Shown here: positions 25,682-34,693 of the stretch, piece after piece
Layout of the letters: every line of letters begins with the position of its first letter
How positions within the stretch are numbered: the first letter of the stretch is position 1
Source of the DNA: Paludibacteraceae bacterium
GTDB taxonomy: Bacteria > Bacteroidota > Bacteroidia > Bacteroidales > Paludibacteraceae
DNA: 54,909 nucleotides
Direction of reading: 5' to 3'
Assembly: GCA_017632345.1 (NCBI GenBank)
Contig: JAGBRL010000058.1
Location: 1-54,909 of the forward strand
The notes under the pieces: generated by a model
What the model was told of the DNA's origin: nothing
What the model saw: only the letters and a program-made list of their open reading frames with translations
Databases searched by the model: none
Program-made: the position numbers and the translations under genes

Positions 25682-25732
25682 CTCTTAACTCAAAATTTTA
25701 TAACCTTTATCAAATTTTTCAATTATTTTGAT

Positions 25733-25740
25733 TACCTTTG
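25733..25740 (+). promoter_or_regulatory. Putative -7 box of era
   Basis: TACCTTTG fits TAnnTTTG and lies 76 bp before the era ATG. No matching -33 TTTG is evident. Confidence 0.45.
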
Positions 25741-25816
25741 CGAGCATTATGTGAAAGTCGCTTGATTTGGGCGCGAGTTTCTTTTTTATTTAGATATTTT
25801 TTTTGCAAAACAGAAT

Positions 25817-26698
25817 ATGCATAAATCAGGATTTGTCAATATCGTAGGAAATCCGAACGTAGGTAAGTCAACTTTGATGAATGCCCTTGTCGGAGAACGA
25901 ATTTCGATAATTACGTCGAAAGCTCAAACTACACGTCACCGCATTATGGGAATCGTAAACGGCGAAGATTTTCAGATTGTGTATTCGGACACGCCCGGAG
26001 TACTGAAACCGAATTACAAACTGCAAGAGTCCATGCTAAATTTTTCGACCGGAGCGTTGAAGGACGCTGACATCATTCTCTATGTTACTGACACTGTCGA
26101 AAGCATAGATAAGAATGCTGACTTTCTTGAGAAGATCAAGATGCAGCACGTTCCCGTTTTGCTGATTATCAACAAAATAGATTTGACAGATCAAAACAAA
26201 CTAGGCGAAATGGTGGAAAAATGGCAGGATATACTTCCGCTTGCCGAAATTATCCCTGTCTCCGCCAAAAACAACTTCAATCTTGAATATCTGCTGAAAA
26301 GAATAAAGGAGCTACTACCCGACTCTCCTCCGTTCTTTGAGAAAGATGCCTTGACAGACAAGCCTGCAAGGTTCTTCGTGACAGAAATTATCCGTGAGAA
26401 AATCCTCACTAATTACGACAGGGAAATTCCTTATTCTGTTGAGGTGGCTGTGGAACAGTTTAAGGAGGAGGATAACCTTATCCGCATAAACGCGGTGATA
26501 TACGTGGAGCGAGACTCGCAGAAAGGCATCATCATTGGCCAGCGCGGACGAATGCTGAAACGTGTTGGCACTGAAGCAAGAAAAGACATCGAAATGTTCT
26601 TCGACAAAAAAGTCTTTCTTGAACTTTTCGTCAAAGTGGAAAAAGATTGGAGAAACAAAGATGTTAAACTGAAAAACTTCGGCTATAAATTAGACTAA
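25817..26698 (+). CDS. era: GTPase Era
   Basis: 293 aa. Era binds the 3' end of 16S rRNA and helps mature the 30S subunit. The G1 loop GNPNVGKST lies near residues 11-19, G3 SDTPGVLKP, G4 NKID and G5 VSAK. The C-terminal KH domain contains GIIIGQRGRMLKRVG near residue 240, where GxxG contacts RNA. Normal length. It lies 94 bp upstream of der. Confidence 0.96.
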   Translation: MHKSGFVNIVGNPNVGKSTLMNALVGERISIITSKAQTTRHRIMGIVNGEDFQIVYSDTPGVLKPNYKLQESMLNFSTGALKDADIILYVTDTVESIDKNADFLEKIKMQHVPVLLIINKIDLTDQNKLGEMVEKWQDILPLAEIIPVSAKNNFNLEYLLKRIKELLPDSPPFFEKDALTDKPARFFVTEIIREKILTNYDREIPYSVEVAVEQFKEEDNLIRINAVIYVERDSQKGIIIGQRGRMLKRVGTEARKDIEMFFDKKVFLELFVKVEKDWRNKDVKLKNFGYKLD

Positions 26699-26792
26699 AC
26701 ACCGAATTTGGGTCTTTTACTGTATGCCGAATTTGCCCGCCTCGTGCCTTTGCGGCCGTGCGCGGTTAATTTAAAGAAAGGAGCATTAGACA

Positions 26793-28112
26793 ATGAAAAA
26801 TAACTTAGTTGCGATAGTTGGACGTCCTAATGTCGGAAAGTCAACACTGTTCAATCGTCTGACTCAGACTCGCCGCGCCATCGTTAATGACGAAGCCGGC
26901 ACTACTCGTGACCGCCAGTACGGAAAAGTCGTATGGAACGGGCAGGAGTTCTCCATCGTTGACACTGGCGGATGGGTTGTAAACTCTGACGACATATTCG
27001 AAGAGGAAATAAGAAAGCAGGTTAAGATTGCGATTGAAGAATGCGATTTGATTCTGTTCGTAGTTGACGTTATGAATGGACTGACCGACCTCGACACTCA
27101 GGTTGGACGATTGCTGAGACAGACAGACAAGCCTGTTATTGTTGTGGGCAATAAAGTGGACAACAACGAATGGCAATATGCTGCGGCTGAGTTTTATAAA
27201 CTCGGTCTGGGAGACCCTTTCACCATTGCTGCTATAAACGGGGCTGGCACTGGCGACCTGCTTGACGAAATACTTGCTAAAATGCCAAAAAAGCAAGACG
27301 AGGACGACACTCTTGAAGATTTGCCTAAATTCGCAATCGTTGGACGTCCTAACGCCGGAAAATCGTCTATAATTAACGCTTTTATGGACGAAGACAGATA
27401 TATCGTTACTGATATTGCCGGCACCACTCGTGATAGCATCCACTCAAGATACAATAAGTTCGGCTACGATTTTTATCTAATCGACACTGCCGGAATCCGT
27501 AAGAAAAGCAAGGTAACGGAAGACCTTGAGTACTTCTCGGTTATCCGCTCCATCCGCTCTATAGAGGATTCTGATGTGTGTATATTGATGATAGACGCCA
27601 CTCGCGGAATTGAAAGTCAAGACCTCAATATTGTGCAGCTTATACAGAAGAATAAAAAGGGTATTGTTATATGCGTCAACAAATGGGATTTGATAGAAAA
27701 CAAAGACTCTAAATCAACGCTCGTATTTGAAAAAGCAATTAAAGAGAGACTTGCTCCATTTGACGACTTCCCGATAATCTTCACATCTGCCATAAACAAG
27801 CAAAGAATATTTAAGGTCGTGGAGGCTGCGATGGAAGTGTACAATAACAGAAAGACTCACATTTCGACCAGCAAGCTGAACGAGTTCTTCCTGCCTCTTA
27901 TCGAAGCTTATCCGCCTCCAGCCATCAAAGGCAAGTACATTAAGATTAAGTACGTGATGCAGCTTCCGGAAACCGCAATTCCGTCGTTTGTGTTCTTCGC
28001 AAATTTGCCGCAATACGTAAAAGATCCGTACAAACGCTTCTTAGAAAATAAATTGAGGGCAAACTGGAATTTCACAGGAACTCCGATTAACATATTTATA
28101 AGACAAAAGTAA
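26793..28112 (+). CDS. der: GTPase Der (EngA), double-GTPase 50S assembly factor
   Basis: 439 aa. Two GTPase domains in tandem, unique to Der: GRPNVGKST near residues 10-18 and GRPNAGKSS near 183-191, each with its own DTGG/DTAG and NK.D motifs (VGNKVD, CVNKWD). The C-terminal KH-like domain ends with INIFIRQK. A strong AAAGGAG ribosome-binding site precedes the ATG. A terminator follows. Confidence 0.96.
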   Translation: MKNNLVAIVGRPNVGKSTLFNRLTQTRRAIVNDEAGTTRDRQYGKVVWNGQEFSIVDTGGWVVNSDDIFEEEIRKQVKIAIEECDLILFVVDVMNGLTDLDTQVGRLLRQTDKPVIVVGNKVDNNEWQYAAAEFYKLGLGDPFTIAAINGAGTGDLLDEILAKMPKKQDEDDTLEDLPKFAIVGRPNAGKSSIINAFMDEDRYIVTDIAGTTRDSIHSRYNKFGYDFYLIDTAGIRKKSKVTEDLEYFSVIRSIRSIEDSDVCILMIDATRGIESQDLNIVQLIQKNKKGIVICVNKWDLIENKDSKSTLVFEKAIKERLAPFDDFPIIFTSAINKQRIFKVVEAAMEVYNNRKTHISTSKLNEFFLPLIEAYPPPAIKGKYIKIKYVMQLPETAIPSFVFFANLPQYVKDPYKRFLENKLRANWNFTGTPINIFIRQK

Positions 28113-28128
28113 GGAAAACTAAGCAAAA

Positions 28129-28170
28129 AACGGGAGGAGCATCACCATGTTCTTCCCGTTACTTTTTATT
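28129..28170 (+). terminator. Terminator of der
   Basis: AACGGGAGGAGCAT (28129-28142) and ATGTTCTTCCCGTT (28147-28160) form a 14-bp stem with two G-U pairs around a CACC loop, followed by ACTTTTTATT. Confidence 0.82.
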
Positions 28171-28304
28171 GTTTATGACGCACTAATAGACTGTCATACA
28201 GACACTACCATTGCAAAAAAAATGACAAAAGAACACAAGTTTCTTCTGTCATTAGGCTAACAATCTCCTATTTTTCAAATAAAGGCACTACTTACAACCG
28301 CACA

Positions 28305-28685
28305 TTATTTATTAAAATCGAAATCAAAACTAGAACCCGGCATATCGTCACTTTCGTCCTGAGAACTGAAATCTGTTTCCGAAGAAACAACGCCTCCTTC
28401 CGAATTCATCTTGTTAATGAACGAGATAACTTCCGCTAAGCCATCCGAAAACTTCTCAAAATCCTCCTTATACAAGAAAATCTTGTGCTTCTCGAACGAA
28501 ATCTGAGCATCATCACCCTCTCCATTCACTTTCTTTTTGCTTTCCGTAATAGCTAAAAAAAGATCATCCTTTCTGTTCTTCTTAACATCAAGATAGTAAA
28601 TTCTCTTTCCAGCCTTTATAGCCTTAGAATACACTATCTCTTGGTCTCTTTTCTCACCATCATTTTTTCTCTTAAAGTCTTCCAT
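28305..28685 (-). CDS. DUF3276 / PUR-alpha-like nucleic-acid-binding protein
   Basis: 126 aa. The central part (about 15-95) contains IVYSKAIKAGKRIYYLDVKK, the DLFLAITESKKK strand and FEKHKIFLYKEDFEKF, the pattern of the PUR-domain proteins found across Bacteroidota. Structural work on a related family showed a PUR-alpha-like fold binding single-stranded nucleic acid. The C-terminus is acidic and Ser-rich with DFDFNK at the end. Last gene of the minus-strand run from corA, 89 bp after the methyltransferase. Confidence 0.82.
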   Translation of the reverse strand: MEDFKRKNDGEKRDQEIVYSKAIKAGKRIYYLDVKKNRKDDLFLAITESKKKVNGEGDDAQISFEKHKIFLYKEDFEKFSDGLAEVISFINKMNSEGGVVSSETDFSSQDESDDMPGSSFDFDFNK

Positions 28686-28774
28686 AGCATTAACTTATTT
28701 TTGTAAAAAATTTTCGCCCCAAAGATTAGCAAAAAAAACAAAAAAAACAAATTTTTATCAACAAAAATGCAATT

Positions 28775-29305
28775 TCACAACTTCATTTTCCTAAAAAAGT
28801 CCCAAATTACAATACCGGCAGTCACAGAAACGTTCAAAGAGTGCTTTGTTCCAAATTGAGGCAGCTCCAAACATCCGTCCGACGCATCTACAACTTCTTG
28901 CTGCACACCCTTCACTTCATTTCCCAAAACAACCGCATACTTGCGACCAGCCTCCAGCGTCAAGTCTTGCAACATTGTGCTTCCGGCAACCTGCTCCACC
29001 GAATAGACAAAATAGCCATCGGACTTCAGTTTATTCACACACTCCAAAGTGCTCTTGTCATACTCCCACTCCACACTATCTTCCGCTCCAAGCGCTGTTT
29101 TATGAATTTCTTGACTCGGAGGTGTTGCTGTTATTCCGCACAAACAAATCTTCTCCACTAAAAAAGCATCTGACGTGCGAAACACAGAGCCTATGTTATT
29201 CAAACTCCTCACATTATCCAAAACAACCACAAGCGGAGTTTTTTCTGCCTTTTTGAATTCTTCAGCCGAAATCCTGTTCAGCTCCGTTATATTTAACTTC
29301 CTCAT
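28775..29305 (-). CDS. TrmH/SpoU-family RNA 2'-O-methyltransferase
   Basis: 176 aa from the ATG at 29305 (MRKLNITELNR). A longer in-frame start adds a hydrophobic decapeptide and would enter the previous intergenic region. SPOUT motifs are visible: VVVLDNVRSLNNIGSVFRTSDAF (motif 1, N and R residues in place), YAVVLGNEVKGVQQEV (motif 2, E and G) and LPQFGTKHSLNVSVTAGI (motif 3). It lacks the N-terminal substrate-binding domain, so the RNA target is not predictable; a TrmL- or TrmH-like role is possible. Confidence 0.87.
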   Translation of the reverse strand: MRKLNITELNRISAEEFKKAEKTPLVVVLDNVRSLNNIGSVFRTSDAFLVEKICLCGITATPPSQEIHKTALGAEDSVEWEYDKSTLECVNKLKSDGYFVYSVEQVAGSTMLQDLTLEAGRKYAVVLGNEVKGVQQEVVDASDGCLELPQFGTKHSLNVSVTAGIVIWDFFRKMKL

Positions 29306-29341
29306 AATCAAACCAATCCAAATTACTAAAATCACAAAATA

Positions 29342-30361
29342 CTACTCTTCTGCAATCATGCGGCACGCCAGCTCTATTATACTGTCTATGCCCCGCTCTG
29401 CATCATCCTTGCTCATATCCACATACACGTCGGGCTCTATGCCAAATTCCGTATATTTCATATCCTTGTCCATATACGGAGCTGTAGAGAATCTGACAGA
29501 CCATCCGTTTGGCAATTCACTAGACACCGGCATTCCAGCCCCTCCGCCTGTCCGGTCACCCACAATCTTCACGTTAGGCAGCCCCTTCATTGTCTGCACA
29601 AAATCATTCGCAGCACTGTAACAGCCACGATTGGTCAATACCACAACCTTGCGAAGATACCTCAAATTATCAATATCAGGCTCCAAATATATCTTCCTTG
29701 GAACAGACAACGCTCCATGCGCCTTGCCTGTTTTGTACTGCCAATATCCGACAACCAACTTTTCATCTACAAAACGGTCTGCCAAAGCCTCCACATTCGT
29801 AGCTGCACCTCCTCCATTATTCCGAATATCAATGATAATACCCTTCGTATCTTTGAAATGGTAAAGAATATGGTTCAGATTAGAATCATTGAACGAATTG
29901 CTGAAGCTGCTGTAATACATATAACCTACATCATCCGAAAGTCTTTTGTACAATATCCCTCCAGCTTTTTTATAGTCTTTGCCCAAGTATCTGGAGCCTT
30001 CAAGAACATTTATGTCAAAATTGAAAGGGTAATCACCCTGCAAATCATAACGAGACACGTCAAAAGCGGAGACCAAGTTCACATGACCATCTTTCAGTTC
30101 ATTAAGCATAGATCCAAGAACATTGAACAAGTCATACTGCGACATATCATCATGTATCATAGGGCTATACTCATCGTACACATCATTCCAGTCTTTAATG
30201 CTGTCCTTTTTATGTTCAAAAAAGCAATATCTCTCATCTATAGTTTTCCATAACAACTCGAAATTTTCCCTTGGAGAATCTTCAACCTCCAAATCTTTAT
30301 CGCAAGAAGTTAAAAACAGAGCCGCCAGCAAAATCAGACTCATAAAATTCAGCACCTTCAT
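29342..30361 (-). CDS. S41-family peptidase, lipoprotein
   Basis: 339 aa. The signal peptide ends in a lipobox LTSC (Cys near 20), so it is probably lipid-anchored in the cell envelope. The helical NFELLWKTIDERYCFFE segment and the carboxyl-terminal processing-protease core follow: IIIDIRNNGGGAATN near 180, then VVLTNRGCYSAANDFVQ with the likely catalytic Ser249, and VGDRTGGGAGMP. No PDZ domain is obvious. Substrate unknown. It is followed 36 bp later by the methyltransferase. Confidence 0.86.
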   Translation of the reverse strand: MKVLNFMSLILLAALFLTSCDKDLEVEDSPRENFELLWKTIDERYCFFEHKKDSIKDWNDVYDEYSPMIHDDMSQYDLFNVLGSMLNELKDGHVNLVSAFDVSRYDLQGDYPFNFDINVLEGSRYLGKDYKKAGGILYKRLSDDVGYMYYSSFSNSFNDSNLNHILYHFKDTKGIIIDIRNNGGGAATNVEALADRFVDEKLVVGYWQYKTGKAHGALSVPRKIYLEPDIDNLRYLRKVVVLTNRGCYSAANDFVQTMKGLPNVKIVGDRTGGGAGMPVSSELPNGWSVRFSTAPYMDKDMKYTEFGIEPDVYVDMSKDDAERGIDSIIELACRMIAEE

Positions 30362-30385
30362 ATCAGAAAAATTTAGACGTTAAAA

Positions 30386-31270
30386 CTACTCTGCCGGATT
30401 TTTAAACCCTGCCGGAATCCGTTCTCTTCCTGAAAACGAATACACATTTTTGACAAAACCGACCAGAAACGTAAACTGAGTGTCTCTAGTTTCGTTCAAA
30501 TTCACATCCGTGACAGTTCGCTCAACGTCAAAACCGGCTCTGAGCGTAATTCTCCGCAACGGCACATCAACCGTAAATCTGTTTTTTATTGCAAAACGTT
30601 CTCCGAACGATGTAAATTTCACAACTCCGTCAGACCCTCCCTCGTAAAATATATCGAAATAAGTTTGCGTATATTTAGGAGAAAACATCACACCAACAGC
30701 AGCAATCGACAAATGGTCCCGCAACGTCACGACTCTTCTCTTTGCCTTTATCCTATAGCTTCCTATAGCAGAAAGCCACACATTTGAATTTACGATTGCT
30801 GAAGCCGGATTATTTCCGTTACGCATAAGCAACCTCACCCCAAGATCTATATTGGAATAACCGCCAAGCATAATAGTGAGATTATCCGCAGGCCTCAAAT
30901 GACAATGCGCCCCATAATCATAAAAAAACAGTATTTTGGACATCGTAGCATTCTTTGCAGGATTCTCCGCAAGCCCAAGATTCACTACAAAATTCATATA
31001 CTGCGAAAACTTATCAGAATGCTCAGAATAATACTTCAGCCTCTCGTGCCCAACACTTAGTGACGAGCCTTTGTAAAGCAACGGAGAAAGATATGAGTCG
31101 TACATATTGACACATCCGGACGACAACCAAGTGCAAGTGTTAGACATCAAGTAAACCTCCGCCTCGTCTCCAACGGCACGGACAGAATCAACCTTAACGT
31201 CTTCATCTGCAGAAAAAGCCATCTGAAAAGCCAAGACAGAAAGCAAAAACAACGCAAACCTCTTAATCAT
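30386..31270 (-). CDS. Exported envelope protein of unknown function, barrel-like
   Basis: 294 aa from the ATG at 31270. The longer open frame overlaps the end of corA; the chosen start gives a clean signal peptide MIKRFALFLLSVLAFQMAFS. The mature part has the pattern SPLLYKGSSLSVG, MNFVVNLGLAENP, FYDYGAHCHLRP, MLGGYSNIDLGVRLLMRNGNNPAS, and strands near the end, as in Bacteroidota proteins annotated only by DUF (DUF3316-like; tentative). It lies 19 bp after corA. Confidence 0.65.
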   Translation of the reverse strand: MIKRFALFLLSVLAFQMAFSADEDVKVDSVRAVGDEAEVYLMSNTCTWLSSGCVNMYDSYLSPLLYKGSSLSVGHERLKYYSEHSDKFSQYMNFVVNLGLAENPAKNATMSKILFFYDYGAHCHLRPADNLTIMLGGYSNIDLGVRLLMRNGNNPASAIVNSNVWLSAIGSYRIKAKRRVVTLRDHLSIAAVGVMFSPKYTQTYFDIFYEGGSDGVVKFTSFGERFAIKNRFTVDVPLRRITLRAGFDVERTVTDVNLNETRDTQFTFLVGFVKNVYSFSGRERIPAGFKNPAE

Positions 31271-31289
31271 AACCCAATTATCAAAAGAA

Positions 31290-32243
31290 TTACAACCACT
31301 TCTTCTTTTTAAAGTAAAGCAAAATAAGCACGGACACGAGGAACATGCAGCCCACCGCAGTCGGATAGCCATACTTCCAGTTAAGTTCCGGCATAAACTT
31401 AAAGTTCATACCGTATATGCTCGCTATCAACGTAGGAGGCATAAGCAGAACCGACACAATCGTAAATATCTTGATGATTTTGTTCTGCTCAATATTAACA
31501 AGACCGAGGAACGTATCCTGCAAATAGTCCAGACGCTCAAAACCGAACTTGGTATGCTCCACAAGAGAGTTTATATCCTTGATAACCAGACTAAGACGCG
31601 GCCTCAAATCATTTGGGATAAGCTCGCTTCTAAGCACGCTCGAAACCACACGATGCTTATCTATCGTATTTTCCCTAAGATGCATTATACGTTCCTGCAA
31701 GTTCTTAATGTCGAGAAGCACATCTTCGTCTATATCTTCAGCAAGAGTCAAAGTCTTACTTAATTTCGTAATCTCGTTGGTGGCATCCTCAATCATATCC
31801 GCATCATACTCCACACGAGTTTCCAGCAACGCTATAAATATGTGATACCCAGTCGGATAGTTCCTCGGATTAGCGAACATCTTTTTTACCGTGTCATCAA
31901 AAGTTTTGAGTTTAGCGTCGCGCACAGACACAAGAATGCCATTTTTAAGGATAAACGAAACTGGCTCCTTGTCGTAGGTGTCCAGCAAAAAATTTGCATT
32001 GGCCACCAGAGTGTCTTCAGTCTCAATAAAACGTGAAGAAATCTCAATCTCTTCAATTTCCTCCTCCTCCTGAATATAAATTTTCAAGAACTGTTCGAGT
32101 TCGGACTCAGTCTCCGGCTCCACATTATTAAGGTCAATCCATACAAAACTTGTAAGAGGGACCTCTTTTAATATATTTATGTCTTTGGCTATCTTCAGCC
32201 TGTTCTTTTCAAAATAAAAAAGCCTAACTTCTGAATTGTGCAT
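31290..32243 (-). CDS. corA: CorA-family divalent metal transporter
   Basis: 317 aa. The long cytoplasmic alpha/beta N-terminus is followed by coiled helices (residues about 150-245) and two C-terminal membrane helices, with the family signature GMN at the end of the first in IYGMNFKFMPELNWKYG. The tail ends in basic KKKKWL. CorA pentamers carry Mg2+ or Co2+ across the inner membrane. Length and signature fit. Start of a minus-strand run with the envelope protein, S41 peptidase, methyltransferase and DUF3276 gene. Confidence 0.94.
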   Translation of the reverse strand: MHNSEVRLFYFEKNRLKIAKDINILKEVPLTSFVWIDLNNVEPETESELEQFLKIYIQEEEEIEEIEISSRFIETEDTLVANANFLLDTYDKEPVSFILKNGILVSVRDAKLKTFDDTVKKMFANPRNYPTGYHIFIALLETRVEYDADMIEDATNEITKLSKTLTLAEDIDEDVLLDIKNLQERIMHLRENTIDKHRVVSSVLRSELIPNDLRPRLSLVIKDINSLVEHTKFGFERLDYLQDTFLGLVNIEQNKIIKIFTIVSVLLMPPTLIASIYGMNFKFMPELNWKYGYPTAVGCMFLVSVLILLYFKKKKWL

Positions 32244-32412
32244 AATAACTTTTTTTCGGATTTTACAATATTAAATACCCCCAAGCGGTCTTTCTAAAGA
32301 AGAACAAAAAAACGTGCGAAACGTCAGCCTCCTGCACTTTTTTCGCAAAACCGCCAAGTAAAAATTCCGGCAGAATACTCTGCATACACAACAACGTGTG
32401 TTATCTAAAACA

Positions 32413-33198
32413 CTACGTGAAAGTCTGGCACTTGCTTATCAAATTTGTCAATTCAACAAACTCAGCCACCCCAAGTTGTTCCGGACGCCTCATAAACACA
32501 TCATTTTCCAGTACAGGGCTTCCCTTTTCAAAAAATCCCTGCAAAGAGTTTCTCATCATCTTGCGTCTTTGGTTAAAAGCCGTCTTCACCACCTTGACAA
32601 ACAGAGCCTCGTCACAATCCAGCTTCTGCACACTATTCCTTCGCAACCTAACCACTGCAGACTTCACCTTCGGCGGCGGGTCAAACACATTTTCATGAAC
32701 CGTAAAAAGGTACTCTATATCATAAAAAGCCTGAAGCAGCACGCTCAAGATACCATAAGCCTTCTTGCCGGGTTCCGACGCAATGCGCTCTGCAACCTCT
32801 TTCTGTATCATACCGACACAGCAAGGCACTTGGTCCTTATGCTCAAGCACTTTAAAAAAAATCTGACTAGATATATTGTAAGGATAATTGCCGATGACGC
32901 AGAACTTGCCTTCGTAACACTGCGTCAAATCCATCTTCAAGAAATCGCCGCTGACAATACGGCCCTCCAACTCAGGAAAATTCTCCTCCAAATACGATAC
33001 CGACTCTCTGTCGAGCTCCACTACCTTGAGGTCTATCATTTTATTCTGAAGCAAAAACTGCGTCAGAACACCCATACCGGGCCCCACCTCCAGAACCTTA
33101 GTTGGCTCTGTAGCTTCCAAACTCTCTGCTATCTGTCGAGCAATATTTAAGTCTTTCAAAAAATGTTGCCCTAAATGTTTCTTGGGCGTAACTCTCAT
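32413..33198 (-). CDS. rsmA: 16S rRNA dimethyladenosine transferase
   Basis: 261 aa. RsmA (KsgA) dimethylates A1518 and A1519 in the 3' hairpin of 16S rRNA. The start KKHLGQHFLKDLNIARQI, SAM motif LEVGPGMGVLTQFLL near residues 36-50, VVELDRESV, GNYPYNISSQIFFK (NxPY catalytic site near 98-103), and FDPPPKVKSAVVRL are all visible. It shares a divergent promoter region with the DUF695-like gene. Confidence 0.95.
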   Translation of the reverse strand: MRVTPKKHLGQHFLKDLNIARQIAESLEATEPTKVLEVGPGMGVLTQFLLQNKMIDLKVVELDRESVSYLEENFPELEGRIVSGDFLKMDLTQCYEGKFCVIGNYPYNISSQIFFKVLEHKDQVPCCVGMIQKEVAERIASEPGKKAYGILSVLLQAFYDIEYLFTVHENVFDPPPKVKSAVVRLRRNSVQKLDCDEALFVKVVKTAFNQRRKMMRNSLQGFFEKGSPVLENDVFMRRPEQLGVAEFVELTNLISKCQTFT

Positions 33199-33238
33199 AA
33201 TCCATATTGCTATAAAATGTGCTACTACAATTTTTCTG

Positions 33239-33275
33239 CAAAGGTAGTTGTTTTGATTTTAAAACATTAATTTTG
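33239..33275. promoter_or_regulatory. Divergent promoter pair of rsmA and the DUF695-like gene
   Basis: TACCTTTG on the minus strand (33239-33246) and TAATTTTG on the plus strand (33268-33275) both fit TAnnTTTG and face away from each other 21 bp apart. The two polymerase sites would overlap, so the genes could interfere with one another. Confidence 0.45.
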
Positions 33276-33317
33276 CACGACATTTTTTTGTAAAACAAGA
33301 TGATTTTTTAATTAAAC

Positions 33318-33710
33318 ATGAAAGATTGGCTTTTTATCGAACACGAAGACGGCAGCAATATAAGAGTAAGACGCTTTATGGACGCGCACAGAGACTCCGG
33401 ACTATACCCTTTCAGAATTGAAATAACATGGAACAGAAACGGAGCTTTCGACGAGATGGACTTGGTTGACAAATTTGACGAGAGCCTATCTTACGTGCTT
33501 GAAAAAGAGCTTGACGCGCTTAACACGTCCATCTATCAGGACGACAAACAATTCATCTTCACTTGGTACACAAAAAACATACGAGTTTTTGGCGAATTGC
33601 TAAACAAAAGCCTTGCCTTTTTTCCACCTCTCCCGATTCAGATTGCGTCCACTAACGATGCCGAATGGAACGATTATAAACTATGTACACAAAAACTAGC
33701 AGAACTATAA
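33318..33710 (+). CDS. DUF695-like protein
   Basis: 130 aa. The pattern RIEITWNRNG, a run of acid-rich helix, FTWYTKNIRVFGELLNKSL and LPIQIASTNDAEWNDYK matches the DUF695 domain found in single or tandem copies in many bacteria; no function is established. Divergent from rsmA. Element B and a terminator follow. Confidence 0.7.
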   Translation: MKDWLFIEHEDGSNIRVRRFMDAHRDSGLYPFRIEITWNRNGAFDEMDLVDKFDESLSYVLEKELDALNTSIYQDDKQFIFTWYTKNIRVFGELLNKSLAFFPPLPIQIASTNDAEWNDYKLCTQKLAEL

Positions 33711-33720
33711 ATGATTAATT

Positions 33721-33823
33721 AAGGCAACTCTCACAAACTACGGTTTAACTGCCTTTCTTTCTATCAGCAATCTGCTCGAAATAAATTCAAAAATTCCTCG
33801 AAATGAATTTACAGAACCCGCCT
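33721..33823 (-). repeat. Interspersed inverted-end element, copy B
   Basis: The outer ends AAGGCAACT (33721) and GAACCCGCCT (near 33823) are inverted relative to each other. Read on the minus strand it begins like copy A at 8590, with AAATTCATTTCGAGGAA then TTGAATTTATTTCGAG, and a core with TTGCTGATAGAAAGAAAGGC. About 103 bp, shorter than copy A. Non-coding. Confidence 0.6.
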
Positions 33824-33849
33824 ATACAATATTCCAACAAACAATAAAA

Positions 33850-33879
33850 AGAGCCGCCCAAACGAGCGGCTCTCTTTTT
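33850..33879. terminator. Terminator between the DUF695-like gene and tpiA
   Basis: AGAGCCGC and GCGGCTCT pair around an 8-nt loop. A's and T's flank it on both sides, so it can serve the plus-strand DUF695-like gene and the minus-strand tpiA. Confidence 0.82.
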
Positions 33880-33897
33880 GTTTATACATCAGCACAA

Positions 33898-34653
33898 TCA
33901 AAATGCGTCGATGATAGCGCAGAAATCGTCAACCTTCAAAGAAGCGCCACCGATCAAACCGCCGTCGATGTCAGGGTTTGAGAACAAACCTTTAGCATTC
34001 TTAGCGTTGCAAGAACCACCATAAAGGATTGTTGTGTTGTCTGCCACTTCCTTGCCGTATTTGTCAGCAATCAAGCTACGGATGAAAGCGTGAATTTCCT
34101 GAGCCTGTTCAGGAGTTGCAGTCAAACCTGTACCGATAGCCCAAACTGGTTCATAAGCGATAACCAATTTAGAGAAATCTTCTGCAGACAAGTTGAATAC
34201 AGAACCTTCCAACTGAGCCTTAACCACTTCGTTCTGCTTGTTTGCTTCACGTTCTTCTTTAACTTCACCGATACAGAAGATAGGCTTCAAATTGTTAGCA
34301 AGAGCCAACTGAACCTTTTCCTTCAAGATTTCGTAAGTTTCACCATAGTAAGAACGACGTTCTGAGTGACCAAGAATAACATATTCTGCACCTGTTGACT
34401 TAACCATAGCAGCAGAAACTTCGCCAGTGTAAGCGCCTGATTCCTTATCTGCGCAGTTTTCTGCAGCAACTGCAATAACCTTAGTGTCGATAGCAGCAGC
34501 AACACTTGCAAGGTGAATGAACGGAGTTCCGATGATGACATCGCAGTTCAATGACTTGCCTTTCAAAGCAGCATCCAATCCTTTAGCCAACTCAAGACCT
34601 TCCTGAAGTGTCTTGTTCATTTTCCAGTTTCCTGCAACAATATTCTTTCTCAT
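33898..34653 (-). CDS. tpiA: Triosephosphate isomerase
   Basis: 251 aa, normal length. It interconverts dihydroxyacetone phosphate and glyceraldehyde 3-phosphate. The signature residues are present: NWKMN near 11-15 (Lys), GHSERRS near 97-103 (His electrophile), [11 protein letters not shown] near 167-177 (catalytic Glu) and the GG phosphate-binding loop near the end. Last gene of the run patatin-TPR-DUF1599-BT_3928-like-tpiA. Confidence 0.96.
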   Translation of the reverse strand: MRKNIVAGNWKMNKTLQEGLELAKGLDAALKGKSLNCDVIIGTPFIHLASVAAAIDTKVIAVAAENCADKESGAYTGEVSAAMVKSTGAEYVILGHSERRSYYGETYEILKEKVQLALANNLKPIFCIGEVKEEREANKQNEVVKAQLEGSVFNLSAEDFSKLVIAYEPVWAIGTGLTATPEQAQEIHAFIRSLIADKYGKEVADNTTILYGGSCNAKNAKGLFSNPDIDGGLIGGASLKVDDFCAIIDAF

Positions 34654-34693
34654 TGTAAATGAATAATTTAAAAATTGTGAATAATTTATTTAA

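Noticed and set aside
32300..32350. Hairpin TGCGAAA...TTTCGCA between corA and rsmA as a riboswitch or terminator
   Set aside because: Only seven pairs with a long loop, and no conserved riboswitch core is visible upstream of corA.
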